Below are positions 11,286 to 21,663 of a stretch of 64,000 bases of DNA, piece by piece. The DNA is from Campylorhamphus procurvoides (taxonomy: Eukaryota > Chordata > Aves > Passeriformes > Dendrocolaptidae). Both the position numbers and the translations under genes were made by a program. Every line of letters begins with the position of its first letter. The first letter of the stretch is position 1. Under the pieces are notes generated by a model. That model ran no database searches. It saw only the letters and a list, made by a program, of their open reading frames with translations, and was not told the origin of the DNA. The DNA lies in assembly GCA_013396655.1 (NCBI GenBank), contig WBMV01000298.1, positions 1,035,515 through 1,099,514 of the forward strand, written 5' to 3'.

Positions 11286-14044
11286 GTAATAAAGAATTTC
11301 TAAAACTTATTATTTTAAACCAGTACTAAGAAGTGATCTTCAAAATCTTTTGCCTTCCTTAGGTGTAGGTAGACTTTTGCAGTGGAATAAAATACTTGTT
11401 CACAAGGTTTCTCAGTACTTTAGATATTTTAATTAAAACTAGAGTGATCTATAATGGAGGCAATACACCAAAGTACGAGTAAACTTCCTAGATTTTCTTC
11501 TTTCTATGCTCTTTGTTTTCTTACCTTGCACACAACCCATATTTTTCTGTGCTGTTCAGTGAATATGAGTGCATGAAGTTTCTTTGGCTATTTGTAGCAG
11601 TACTTAAGCAGCTTTTCAGGCTATGCTTTTTGTTCCTTAATGCTAATTAGTCTTTATTTCTTTTAGTTTATTCATTTTGGTTGCTTTAATTGAGGCAAGT
11701 TGAACACTTAAATGTTAGTAGCTTGAATGAATGACTTGGTAGCAGTCTTGCATTTAGCCAAGGAAAGTGGGATGATGAGAGTGTGCTTTTCTGAGCACAA
11801 AGGCACAGAAGTGATGGAGACCCTCTCCCTGTACTGGGCAAGATGAGGTCTCTGCCAGTGCTGAATGTGGCATCACTGTCACACCTTGTATCAAAGGTTG
11901 AATAACTGTGTCATTGTAGTCTGCATTCTACAGACAGGGAGCTTCACTTGAATTCTTGTGTACTATTCTCCAGAATTCTTTCCATACCATGTATTATAAT
12001 GGCTATAGTGATTGTGCTAAAGAGTTGCCACTCGTATCCATCCCTGTCTGAAGTTTGTAGAGCACATCTTTGTCAGGAGGAAGGAAAATAATGCACTTCT
12101 GGTTTGTAGAAGATTTGTCTTAAATTAATTCTCCCATGTTCTTGAAAGGTGAATGTGTGTTGTGATTAAAGTAACCCCAGCTAGAACCAGCACAATTTGT
12201 CAGTAGAATTGGTTGGTAGGCTATACTTCATGAATTTCAAAGGTGATTGTCAGCTTCATGTTGTACCTTTGTGGCTTTAATTCTGAGCTGGACTGATAGT
12301 CTGCCCTTTATGCTACTGCTAACCTGTTCTAGACATGGAGGGCACTGACATCAATTACTGTTCCTGTTTTCAGGTCTCCTAAGCCAACTCACACTGTATC
12401 AAGAGTCCAGCCCTGTGTATGTTTTGCCATTATATGCTCATGAGAGGTCCTCTGTTGTAGGAGGAATGCATAATGTGAGATACTCACTATGTATTCTGCA
12501 CTGAGTGCTGTGAGTTGATACAGGTGTGTGCTTGCACACTGAAGCCATCTCAGAAGAAAACATATTTTCTAGTACCTGCTCTAAGAGCCAGCATCGTCTG
12601 GTTGTGCTATAGGAAGGTAGAAGTAGTCTAGATAATCATAATAATGTATAATGTATCATTCTCCAGTAGTTCCAGTGCTAGCTAGATACTCACAGTGGGG
12701 CGTAATGTGTAAACGCATGCTAAAGCTTTAGTACAGACAGCTTCAGATTTTAAGGTAGAAGACTACTTTTTGTTTTCATATTGCTTCAGTAGGTCTTTGT
12801 ATTAGTTTATGGATAGCTTAAAGCCAAAGATCAGGTGTTACCTGTAGGTTCTGAAACATGCCAGTCATTTGTAGTTTTGTCTTATCAGGGGACTGAGTGC
12901 AAAGATGTTGTTGGACACAAGCTAATTCTGTTTATGCAAATGTTACAATACAAAATATTTTATCACCCTATCTGTAACTAAGCTTAAATTCAAGTAGGAA
13001 TTGAGCTCCAGATGGCTTAAACTTCAGCACTGTGCTCTCTGAATCTGATGAACTCCAATAAATCAAAACCTGAATTATGAAAAGGATGTTCTAAGTCTAA
13101 ATACTCAAGCAGACCTGAAGCAGTTGGGGTGAATAGATAATTTTTTTAAAATTTATTTTATTTTTGCTTTGAATATACATTCAAAAGGGCTCTAAGTAGA
13201 TTTGAAATTTTTTTATATTTTTTTGCAGAGTCTGTAAACATTGCAGCATATTGTTAAGCATTTGTTCATTCTTAATAATGGCAGATGTATAGCCTGCAGT
13301 GTAATCCAGTTTTAAATTTAAGAGTGTCTGGAGTTCATATGGTGACTGAAGGCTTGTCCTTCATGGTTTATGGGTGTTTGGTTGTACTACGTGTTTATAT
13401 CCATATTGTTATGAGTATACTTATTATTCGTAATTATCTAAAGTGTTCTGCTGTCAAATAAATTTCTGTTCCTTCTTGACTCACTTAGGAAATATGGTAG
13501 AAATGTTTTCCTTCTCTTCTAAGACTTCGAGCAAAGACTAGAACTATGCTGATAAATATAACAGTCTAGCCATTTTCCTTCCTAGATCTTTCTACTTAAT
13601 TAAACTATGTGTGTGTGTGTCCCTCTATTTACTCCAGTGGCATGTTCTTACATGAAATCTTACTTGAATTTGTAAGTAAAAGCAACCTCAAAATCAGGCA
13701 GTTGGGGATGTCCAGACAACACATCTAACTCGGTTGTGCAGGGTTACTCTGGTTCTTGTGCAAGACCTAGACTAATAGGAACTTGTTCTGTTAAAGGATT
13801 TTTATGACATTTGTGCAGTAGAGGAAGCCTTTTTAGGCAGTTGAAAAAGTTTCACAAGTTTTGGCATGTGGGTAACTTGAACCACCATAGTATGGGCTGG
13901 AAGGGAGATAGGGAATATGGCTGGGCATGGGTAATCCAGGGGGCTTCTGGAATGTATTAGAAAATCTTTTAATGTGAGTGATCAAGACATACCAGAGTGC
14001 ATTCAATGGGGAACCACAGAGACAGTGACTTGTGCACATGACAT

Positions 14045-14385
14045 GTAGGGAGAGGCTGAGAACTGTGCCCGTTCAGCCTAGAGAAAGCAAAAGGGAAGCA
14101 TTATAGGTGTCTAAACACATGGGAATATACAGAGAGGACTAGCCAGGTTCTTCTGGAGGTGCACAGAGATAATAAAAAAGGCAATGTGTGTGGGAAATTC
14201 TCGTTGGACACTGTAACATATGGTCTGATATGACAACAGACCATGCAGAGAGGCAGTGAAATCTCTTGGAGGTGCCAAGGCAAATCTCTGTGCAAACTGA
14301 TTTGATTAGACTTCCTTTGAGCAGGGTGTAGGGCTGGCTGAACTCCAGAAGTCCCTTCCAACCTAAAGTATCCCATGACAAACCT
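14045..14385 (+). repeat. CR1 LINE 3' fragment
   Basis: Begins with agggagaggctgagaactg and 'ttcagcctagagaaagc', and ends near 'ctccagaagtcccttccaacc', the usual 3' region of CR1 in sense orientation. It is diverged, 5' truncated and has no intact reading frame. Confidence 0.7.
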
Positions 14386-15279
14386 GCTTCAAGAACAGAC
14401 CGTGGAAAGCTGAGGGCAGATCTCTGATCCCAGTGCATTTGTCCATATTCATGGTTAGCATCTGCAAGCATGTGACTTGCTGTGGACTAGCATTTGGGTG
14501 ATAAAGGTTTCTTGCTTCCATTGCACTGAAATAGGCCTAATAAACACAGGGAAGCTCACACAGACTATGGAAATATCTCTTTACTTTGGACTGCAGAAAT
14601 GCCTCTTTGGTCTGCTTTTCCTACTTCTGCTTCTCTGGCTCCATGGTGGCATCTGAAGGGACCAGGGTAGGCTATGATCTGAGTGTTTTCAGTCACTACC
14701 TGCAATCTGAGAAGCTTCAGCTGAAGGACGTAATTTATGACGTGTGTCTAATCAGGTTGTATTCTCTGCGACCTGTAGTGTGTAGTCAGGTTCGCTGTCC
14801 TCTCCCAACTGTGTCTGGGGCCAATGTATTTGTTCGTACAGGCCAGGCATTCCACAACTAAAACCTGTCTGCTGATGGTACAGCAAGTTGCTGGCCTGGT
14901 GCCCAGGACCCAGTGATGGCACACTGCTCTCATTTCCCCGTGGAGGGTTTTGATTTGAATGCAACTATCTAATGCTCACTTTCTTCTCTTCTGAAATATG
15001 CATCTGATGTGTAAATTCTTGCATAGAGTGTGTGTGTGTATAAATTTCCCTCATTCTTTCAACATTTGTTAAATATTTGGTATTTAGTCTTACTTTTTCC
15101 TCTGAGAAAGCAAAGTTTTCAGAGAGAGCATCTGAAGGCTCACAGTAATATTTGATATAATTGAGGCACACAATTTGAGCACAAGTTCATTATGTTGAGC
15201 TGTGGCCTGTCACATCTTTAAATGTCCAGCAGATGTTTGATTTCATAGCTGAGAAATGTGGTGTGTCAGTGTTTGTAAG

Positions 15280-15832
15280 TGTCATGGTTTAACCCTGGCC
15301 AGCAACTCACCTCCACACAGCTCACTTTCCTCTGGTGTGATGGGGGAGAGAATTGGAACAGTAAGTGAGAAGACTTGTGGGTTGAGATAAAGACAGTTTG
15401 ATAGGTAAAGCTGCATGTGCAAGCAAAACAAAGCAAGGAATTTGGAATTCATTCCCCAGTTTCCATGTGCAGGTAGTTGTTCAGTCATCCCCAGGAAAGC
15501 AGGGGTCCATCAAGCGTAAGGGTTACTTGAGAGGACAAACTACTTTTTCCCAGAGCTTTATATGCTGAGCATGATGCCTTATGGCATGGAATGTCCCTGT
15601 GGTCAGTAGGGGTCAGCTGTCCCAGCTGTGTCCCCTCCCAGCTTCTTGCACACCCCCAGCCTCCTTGTTTGGGGTGGGGGGAGGAACAGAAAAGGCCTTC
15701 ATGCTGTGCAAGCCCTGCTCAGCAATAACAAAAATATCCCTGTATTGTCAATGCTGTTTTCAGCAAAAAATCCAAAACAGAGTCCCATACAAGTTAACAC
15801 GGAAAAAAATTAACACAGTCAAAACCAACACA
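15280..15832 (-). mobile_element. Solo LTR of an endogenous retrovirus with 5-bp target duplication
   Basis: The 553-bp element begins TGTCATGGTTTAACCC and ends CAAAACCAACACA on the + strand, giving TG...CA termini. It is flanked on both sides by GTAAG (15275-15279 and 15833-15837), a clean 5-bp target site duplication. On the minus strand it carries a TATA-like box opposite 'gctttatatgctgagc', so the LTR is antisense to SNAP91. No internal viral genes are present, so it is a recombination remnant. The family resemblance to abundant avian LTRs is from memory. Confidence 0.85.
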
Positions 15833-16796
15833 GTAAGATATCTGCTTATTGTGCTGTAATTGATGTACCCTGTGACCATGGAAAGCAGTTTGTGTAAAAG
15901 AGTGTTTAGAAAATCTTCAGGATATTCTTTATTTTCCAATTTAAAAAAAAACTGGTATCCCTGTTGAACTGGTAACTGAAGAAAGCAGGAGAAAACAAAG
16001 GAAGAAAGGAAGCAGTTGACTGCTTAAATACGAGTGATACAAACTATCTTAGTAAAAGGCAAGTAGTGATAAGGGTTTAGTGTAAATAGATTTTCTCTTC
16101 TAAATTGGAAAGTTGTATTGCAACTTAATTTCAACAATGTGACTGTTGGAGTAGCACGCTTAATTTTCCAGATTTCATGCAAATTAAAAGAACTGTATTT
16201 ACTTTGGAAGAAAATAGAATTTAAAATATTGGGCAAAATTATTTAAAGGAGAAATTTCAGATGAATAAGTGTTCAAGCTTTTGTCCAGAGGCAGCAATGA
16301 TTAGCTGGACAAATAAGGAGAGTAGACTGTAAGGCAGGAATTTCCTTCAAAAGGAACTAAAAGCAGTGATAGAACACTAGCTCACCACTGACTGTCTTGT
16401 TGGGCAAAACACTTCCTATTCTGGTATAGGGGGAAAGAAGTACAGCCTGCTGGTTGTCCAGGTGCCCTTCCTGCTGTGTTTGCACAGTTGTGGTTGGAGC
16501 TCAGATCTGATCCTTTCTGTGCAAAGGCAGCTGGAAAATCCAAGGCTGAGAGACTGAAGATATAGTGTAGAGATGTCACTTCAAGAGATTGACTAGAGAA
16601 ATGGCTGATAGACTAAAGAGAGTTGAGAAAGTATATATTTGTTTGCATTTTAATGAAGTCTTTGCATATTTAATCAGTTTCCAGAGGCTTGTAGCTACTG
16701 CAAGTATTCTTTAATTGCAAGGGAGATCAAACTAAATAGAGGGCAAGGGAGAGATTTTAAGAATAGTTAAGCACTGAAGTGCATTTCTTGTAGGCT

Positions 16797-16950
16797 AGAG
16801 AATCATAGAATGGTTTGGGTTGGAAGGGACCTTAAAGATCATGTAGTTCCAAATGCTCTGCCATGGGCTGGGACAGCTTCCACTAGACCAGGTTGCTCAA
16901 AACCCCATCCAGTCTAGCCTTGAACACTTCCAGGGATGGGGCTCCAGGAA
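16797..16950 (-). repeat. CR1 LINE 3' fragment, well conserved
   Basis: Starts with 'gagaatcatagaatggtttg' and continues through 'ggttggaagggacc' and 'cttccactagaccaggttgc', the classic reverse complement of the CR1 3' end. It is 5' truncated and ends near 'cagggatggggctccagg'. It lies antisense in a SNAP91 intron. Confidence 0.9.
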
Positions 16951-17557
16951 CAGGGTGTATTTATATAAACACAGGGTTTATAACCTTACATTAACCTTAA
17001 TCATCGTGATTATCCAACCTACAAGCAGTTCACTTGTGGATGCTGTTGATCTTGCTTTGGCATGGGGGGAAAGCTTGAAGACATCTTGACCAGGAAAACC
17101 AGAGTCTTTTAAGATGGTGAGAAAGGCTAAACTTGATTAGTAAAACACTGCCTCGTGAACTGAGATTCCAAAATAGTTGATGGGTGGTCATACGCTTTTC
17201 TCAAGTTAGTCCTCTGTTTCTTTTTTTTCTGAACTGTTCATTTCATACTGCCTGCGAGATTACTTACCTAAAACAAAAGTGCATAGACCCGGAAGAACTG
17301 CATTCTCTACACTGTTGGTCTGCCTCTGCAGAAAACTAAATAAAAAACATCCAAGTTTGTATTGGTGACTCTCAGTAAGTCTTTAAATTCCCATGGTCAT
17401 ACCTGGGATACCAAGGAAGCTTGTGGAGTTATTTACAATGGTCTAGTAAGAATTGTCTGTATCATTCTGCCCTCTATATATAGATTGAGCTTTTGTTAAA
17501 CACAGCCTAATAAGACTGACTCTAATGTCCACACCTCTCTTATGTAACTTTTTTAAG

Positions 17558-17695
17558 GCTTTGGAGGTTCTTTTATTGCTCCGTCTCCATCACCATCCCC
17601 AGTCACTCCAGCTCAAACCGGCTTACTACAGCCTAACTTCGATGCAGCTTTTGGGACAACAGCTCCAACAACTGGCAGTTCGTTTGATGCATCAG
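17558..17695 (+). CDS. SNAP91: SNAP91 coding exon, 46 codons
   Basis: Acceptor tttaag, donor gtgagc. It encodes GFGGSFIAPSPSPSPVTPAQ, then GLLQPNFDAAFGTT and SSFDAS. It matches the AP180 segment after DLLAG, with an extra Ser-Pro pair relative to mammals as I recall them. It is 138 nt and phase 1 at both ends. Many potential phospho-sites (Ser-Pro) are visible; no DLL motif lies in this exon. Confidence 0.94.
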
Positions 17696-18983
17696 GTGAG
17701 CCACAGTGTTCCTGCCTGTGAATTTTCTAATGTGATTCATGTGTTAGATGAGTTAATGACACCATATTTACACTCTGAGTACAAGCAGTATCAGTGACCT
17801 CACTCTTCTTTCTCTGCTGGAAGAACCTCAGGGTGATGTTGAGGCTCGTGTGTGCCCAAGAGCTCTCTGTACCAGTTTTTTATACTACCATGTCAGTAAA
17901 ATCAAACTAGTGTGAGCATCATCCTTGCATGTGCTTAATAGCATGAATTAGGAATTACGCAAGGAAAACACTATTCTGTAAATAAATATACAGGCAAGTG
18001 ATCTTGCCACTGCTGCTGAAGGTGTTCTTGAGTTTGCATGGCACCTGAGGATACACACAACAGAAACTGGCATATTGTTCTTTGCCTGACTATAAGCTTA
18101 AACTTTTATCACTGCTATCATTTTGTTTGCATCTCTTCCATTCTATATTTTTCATGCTGGGTCCTTGCTACAAACTTAAAATTGGTGAGTTCTGCAACTG
18201 TACAAGAAAAAAAGGTGGAAGTAGTAGTACTGCTGCTTGGTTATTTGGTTGCTTGCCAGTGCACATGCTGCCCTTTCCTGTTGGCTTAATATTAGCATGT
18301 ACCTGAAATACAGATCAGAAGATAGAACTCAGGCATGAGATGTACCAAGCAGTTTGACTTCAAGGGATCTAAAAAATGAACTTCTGAGTTAGATGACTGG
18401 ACTAAAGAGAATGACACTGTCAGTGTGGATGGTTCTGGTTCCTTCTGATCTCATAAGATGTTAGTAGGTTTTCCTAATTCCCTGCTGCTTGCAAGTGAAT
18501 AGTAACATCTCGAGACTTCCAATCCTGTCGCTGTGAGATGTCAAGGTATAAGACTGCCTTTGCCACAGTAATTCTGACTGGTGTTTGCTGCTGCAGGATG
18601 TTCATTTTAAAAACCTTTAAATGAATATCTCCTGACAAAATGTGTGTTCGTCTGACATCTCTCTAAGGATGGTTGTTGGAAAAATAGTGTCATGTGGAAG
18701 TGATGCTGTATCTATGTAGACTCAGTGCTCCAATTAAAGTCCTTTTAGGCATGTATTCTCATACTAGTTTTCATCGGTATAGTGTTTTCAGGATTACTGT
18801 ACATTCACTGTCTAGTAAAATGACATGCATGCCCTTGTTGGCATTACTTTTAATGTCAAATGGTGTTTTGATAAGACTTGTGATGTGGTTGTCTGTGCTA
18901 TATTTGTTGGAGCAACAGTGAAGTGGCAGGCAGTGCTTTCTTACCACAGCTGCTGTTCTAACCGACTTCCCTTTCACTTCCAG
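17696..18983 (+). other. SNAP91: SNAP91 intron, 1.3 kb
   Basis: AT-rich intron between the phase-1 exons on either side. Nothing recognisable in it. Confidence 0.7.
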
Positions 18984-19133
18984 TTTTTGATGGTTTAGGT
19001 GATCTTCTTATGCCAACTATGGTTCCTTCTGGTCAACCTGTAGCACCCATAGCCACAGCAACAGTCACTGCTTCACCAGCAAGCAAAGGCCTCGGAAGTG
19101 ATCTTGATTCATCTCTTGCAAACTTAGTAGGCA
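18984..19133 (+). CDS. SNAP91: SNAP91 coding exon, 50 codons
   Basis: Acceptor cttccag, donor gtaagt. It encodes VFDGLGDLLMPTMVPSGQPV, then a Thr/Ala-rich linker and LGSDLDSSLANLVG. The DLL motif sits near the start instead of the end. It is 150 nt and phase 1 at both ends, the last of the symmetric cassettes. Confidence 0.95.
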
Positions 19134-20462
19134 GTAAGTGACAAATTTTGGTTTTAAGTGGTGTGGCATGCAACTGTGTTACTTTTCCATGGACTCAAAT
19201 ACATGTGTGTTTTAGCATTCTTCAGTACCCTCCTGTTGTGCTGGGGAGATTGGGGAAGCTGTCTGCAAGGTAGTCTGGTTTTGTGACTTGTCCTTCTTTG
19301 TGCCCAGGATCTGAGTCAAATAATGCCATCTGTTTGATAAGTATGATTTGTAATGTGTGACAGTCCCAGGTACATTTCAGAGGTTCATCAAACTCTTAAA
19401 TGGATGTTCCCTCGGGTAATAGATGGAAATGTGAAAATTCTCCAAAGTGTCTGATAGCATTGTGGGATTTAAGCAGCAAAGCTTGTGGACACAAATAGTT
19501 GACTTCATGCTTAATGAGAGAAGGAGTAGCAGGGGAGTGATGAGTGTACCAGCCCTCACGAACAGACCTTCTCTTGGACAGTGAACTTACCAAAACTTGT
19601 TCTTTAAATGCTAAACTATGTTCTTCCCTGTAGCAGGAAAAGGGCTCAAGCCTTTGTAACTAAAGATAGTAGCCACAGCCCTGCCAAAAAACCCAACACA
19701 GTTACACCCAGGCTAAGGTGTAATACTGCTGAAGTTGTATTTTGGAGAGTTGCATAAATTGAATACTTTCTTAGTATATGTAAACACACCACAACAAAGA
19801 TATAACTGATCTCACGTCTGTTAGATGTGGGGGAAAACTACTATGCTTAGAAGTTAGCAGGACTCTTAATCCCTTGAAACATCTTCTGCAAGTTATTTGG
19901 TTTATCCATGTTTGGGGAAGAAAATAAAACTGATTTGTGACTTAAGGACTTGTACTGGTCATGTGAGAAAAGTATTTTAAATTTAGCTTAAAACTTCTTC
20001 CAAAGGGTATTTAAGGAAACTACTTGGGGTTTCTATATATGATAGAGCAGATAAAACAGTGTAAAACTTACAGGTTATGTTAAGATTTACATGTATGTGA
20101 AAAACAGCTTTTTATTTCTGTATGTATAATGAGGAACAGAAACTAGTGTTGTCAGTCATGGTAAGTAGCTCAGGCTCTTACATAATATATTTAGGTGTAC
20201 AAAATGCTGTTACTCTGGTTTGCTTGTGAAGCAAAAGTGGCTTTCTCAAGTGTACAACATTTATAAACATTTCTCAAATGTTTGTCCTGAAGAGTGGGTG
20301 GATGTGGCCAGTCCTCTGGTGCTGTCTAAATGAAGACAGCCAAAACCTTTTTTCTCTTTATAAGCCCATGTGCAGTGAAATGTAAGCTGTTACTTCAACA
20401 TGCTTTAATTTACTGAACACATGACTTCTTTTTTTACTTCCTTTTTTTGTTTCAATTTTCAG
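19134..20462 (+). other. SNAP91: SNAP91 intron, 1.3 kb
   Basis: AT-rich intron. Nothing recognisable in it. Confidence 0.7.
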
Positions 20463-20493
20463 ACCTTGGAATTTCTGGTACTACTTCAAAAAA
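20463..20493 (+). CDS. SNAP91: SNAP91 short coding exon, 31 nt
   Basis: Acceptor tttcag after a T-rich tract, donor gtaagt. With the single A carried from the previous exon it encodes NLGISGTTSK and the first two bases of a Lys codon, matching the NLGISGTT segment of AP180. It is phase 1 in and phase 2 out, so unlike the cassettes before it, skipping it alone would shift the frame. Confidence 0.93.
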
Positions 20494-21551
20494 GTAAGTT
20501 CAACTTTGCTTAAAAATAAAAGGAAATTTTCAAATCTGCTGTATAGACTTAGATCTATTTCAGTGTTTATTCAGAAACAATGACTTGGTTATGTGCCCCT
20601 GCTTCCCAATCAGTTCAGAAAAATTGTAGAGAAACTATTCTGTTCTATACAGGTTCACTGAAAAGGTTAAGTGTTCCTGACATAGCTTTTAAACTTGCTG
20701 TCTTTAATCAGAGTTTTAGAAATATTTCTTTTCCTGTAAATTACTGTCTTCATGTTGGATAGCTGATTTCCAACATCTTAATAGTGAACAAATTGCCCAG
20801 ATAATAAATTCTATAGCTCCCTTTGGTAATCTAAGCTAATACATCATAGTGATGCTGGATGTACTTATTTTGTACTGAACTTACTTCTGTCCTGAGTCTT
20901 CTTCTGTATGCAAGACTTCAAAACGTTTTGTGCCTCAGTGGAGGCGATAGGAGTGATATGTATAAACATATCAAGAGGTTTATTCCTTAAAACATGGCTT
21001 CCTTCAATCTGCTGTGTTCAAATGGTATATTTTAATCTGGAAAGAGCAGCCTCTAACAAAAGCTGGCTTTGCAGCAGCCCTTTTATTCTATGAATGATTT
21101 GTTTCTCTTGTATCTATTGACTTTTTTCAGAACTGAATGCTTTCCTCCTTCAGCTGTCTGAGCAAGATTTCCAGCAATGAAATGACCTTTCAAAGACATC
21201 TAGTAGGCAGCTCTACTGCCTGGCCCCAGTAGAATAGGCAGTAGCAGTCCCTCTTCCTACTTTGCAAGGGTATATGTGATATGTTACCTTCAGTCAATAC
21301 TAAATAAAACTTCTCTTTAAATCTCACCACAAAGGCGATAACCATGTAACTGATTTCAGTATAGAGTGTGCTGATATCTACTGCTAACAACCCTTGAAAC
21401 TGAGTGTCACTAAAAGTATCTTTCTCTTAATAACTGCATACACCATAAGCTAATGTAGCTGCACGTCTAATGTTAACATGTGCTGCGACTGGTTTTCATT
21501 TTCACTGTGGGAGTATGCAAATAATAGCCTGCCTGTCTCCCTCTCTATTAG
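20494..21551 (+). other. SNAP91: SNAP91 intron, 1.1 kb
   Basis: AT-rich intron, nothing recognisable in it. Confidence 0.7.
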
Positions 21552-21663
21552 GGGAGACCTTCAGTGGAATGCTGGAGAGAAAAAGTTAACAGGAGGAGCC
21601 AACTGGCAGCCAAAAGTAGCACCTGCAACATGGTCAACTGGTGGTGTCCCAGGTGCTCCATTG
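21552..21663 (+). CDS. SNAP91: SNAP91 coding exon, 112 nt
   Basis: Acceptor ctattag, donor gtaggt. It completes the Lys codon and encodes GDLQWNAGEKKLTGGANWQP, then KVAPATWSTGGVPGAPL. This is the most conserved part of the tail and identifies AP180 with confidence. It ends in phase 0. The reading frame runs on for about 75 bases past the donor without family similarity, so the donor, not the stop, marks the end. Confidence 0.96.

Larger units (their letters stand above)
11286..17557 (+). other. SNAP91: SNAP91 intron, 6.3 kb, with CR1 fragments and a solo LTR
   Basis: The longest intron seen here. It contains a sense CR1 tail (14045-14385), an antisense solo LTR (15280-15832) and an antisense CR1 tail (16797-16950). 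A short (TG)n run lies near 13608. No exon similar to AP180 was found between its ends. Confidence 0.75.

Noticed and set aside
17525..17797. 90-codon plus-strand frame over the exon at 17558
   Set aside because: Reads the exon in a wrong frame; the AP180 frame fits the family and the splice phases.
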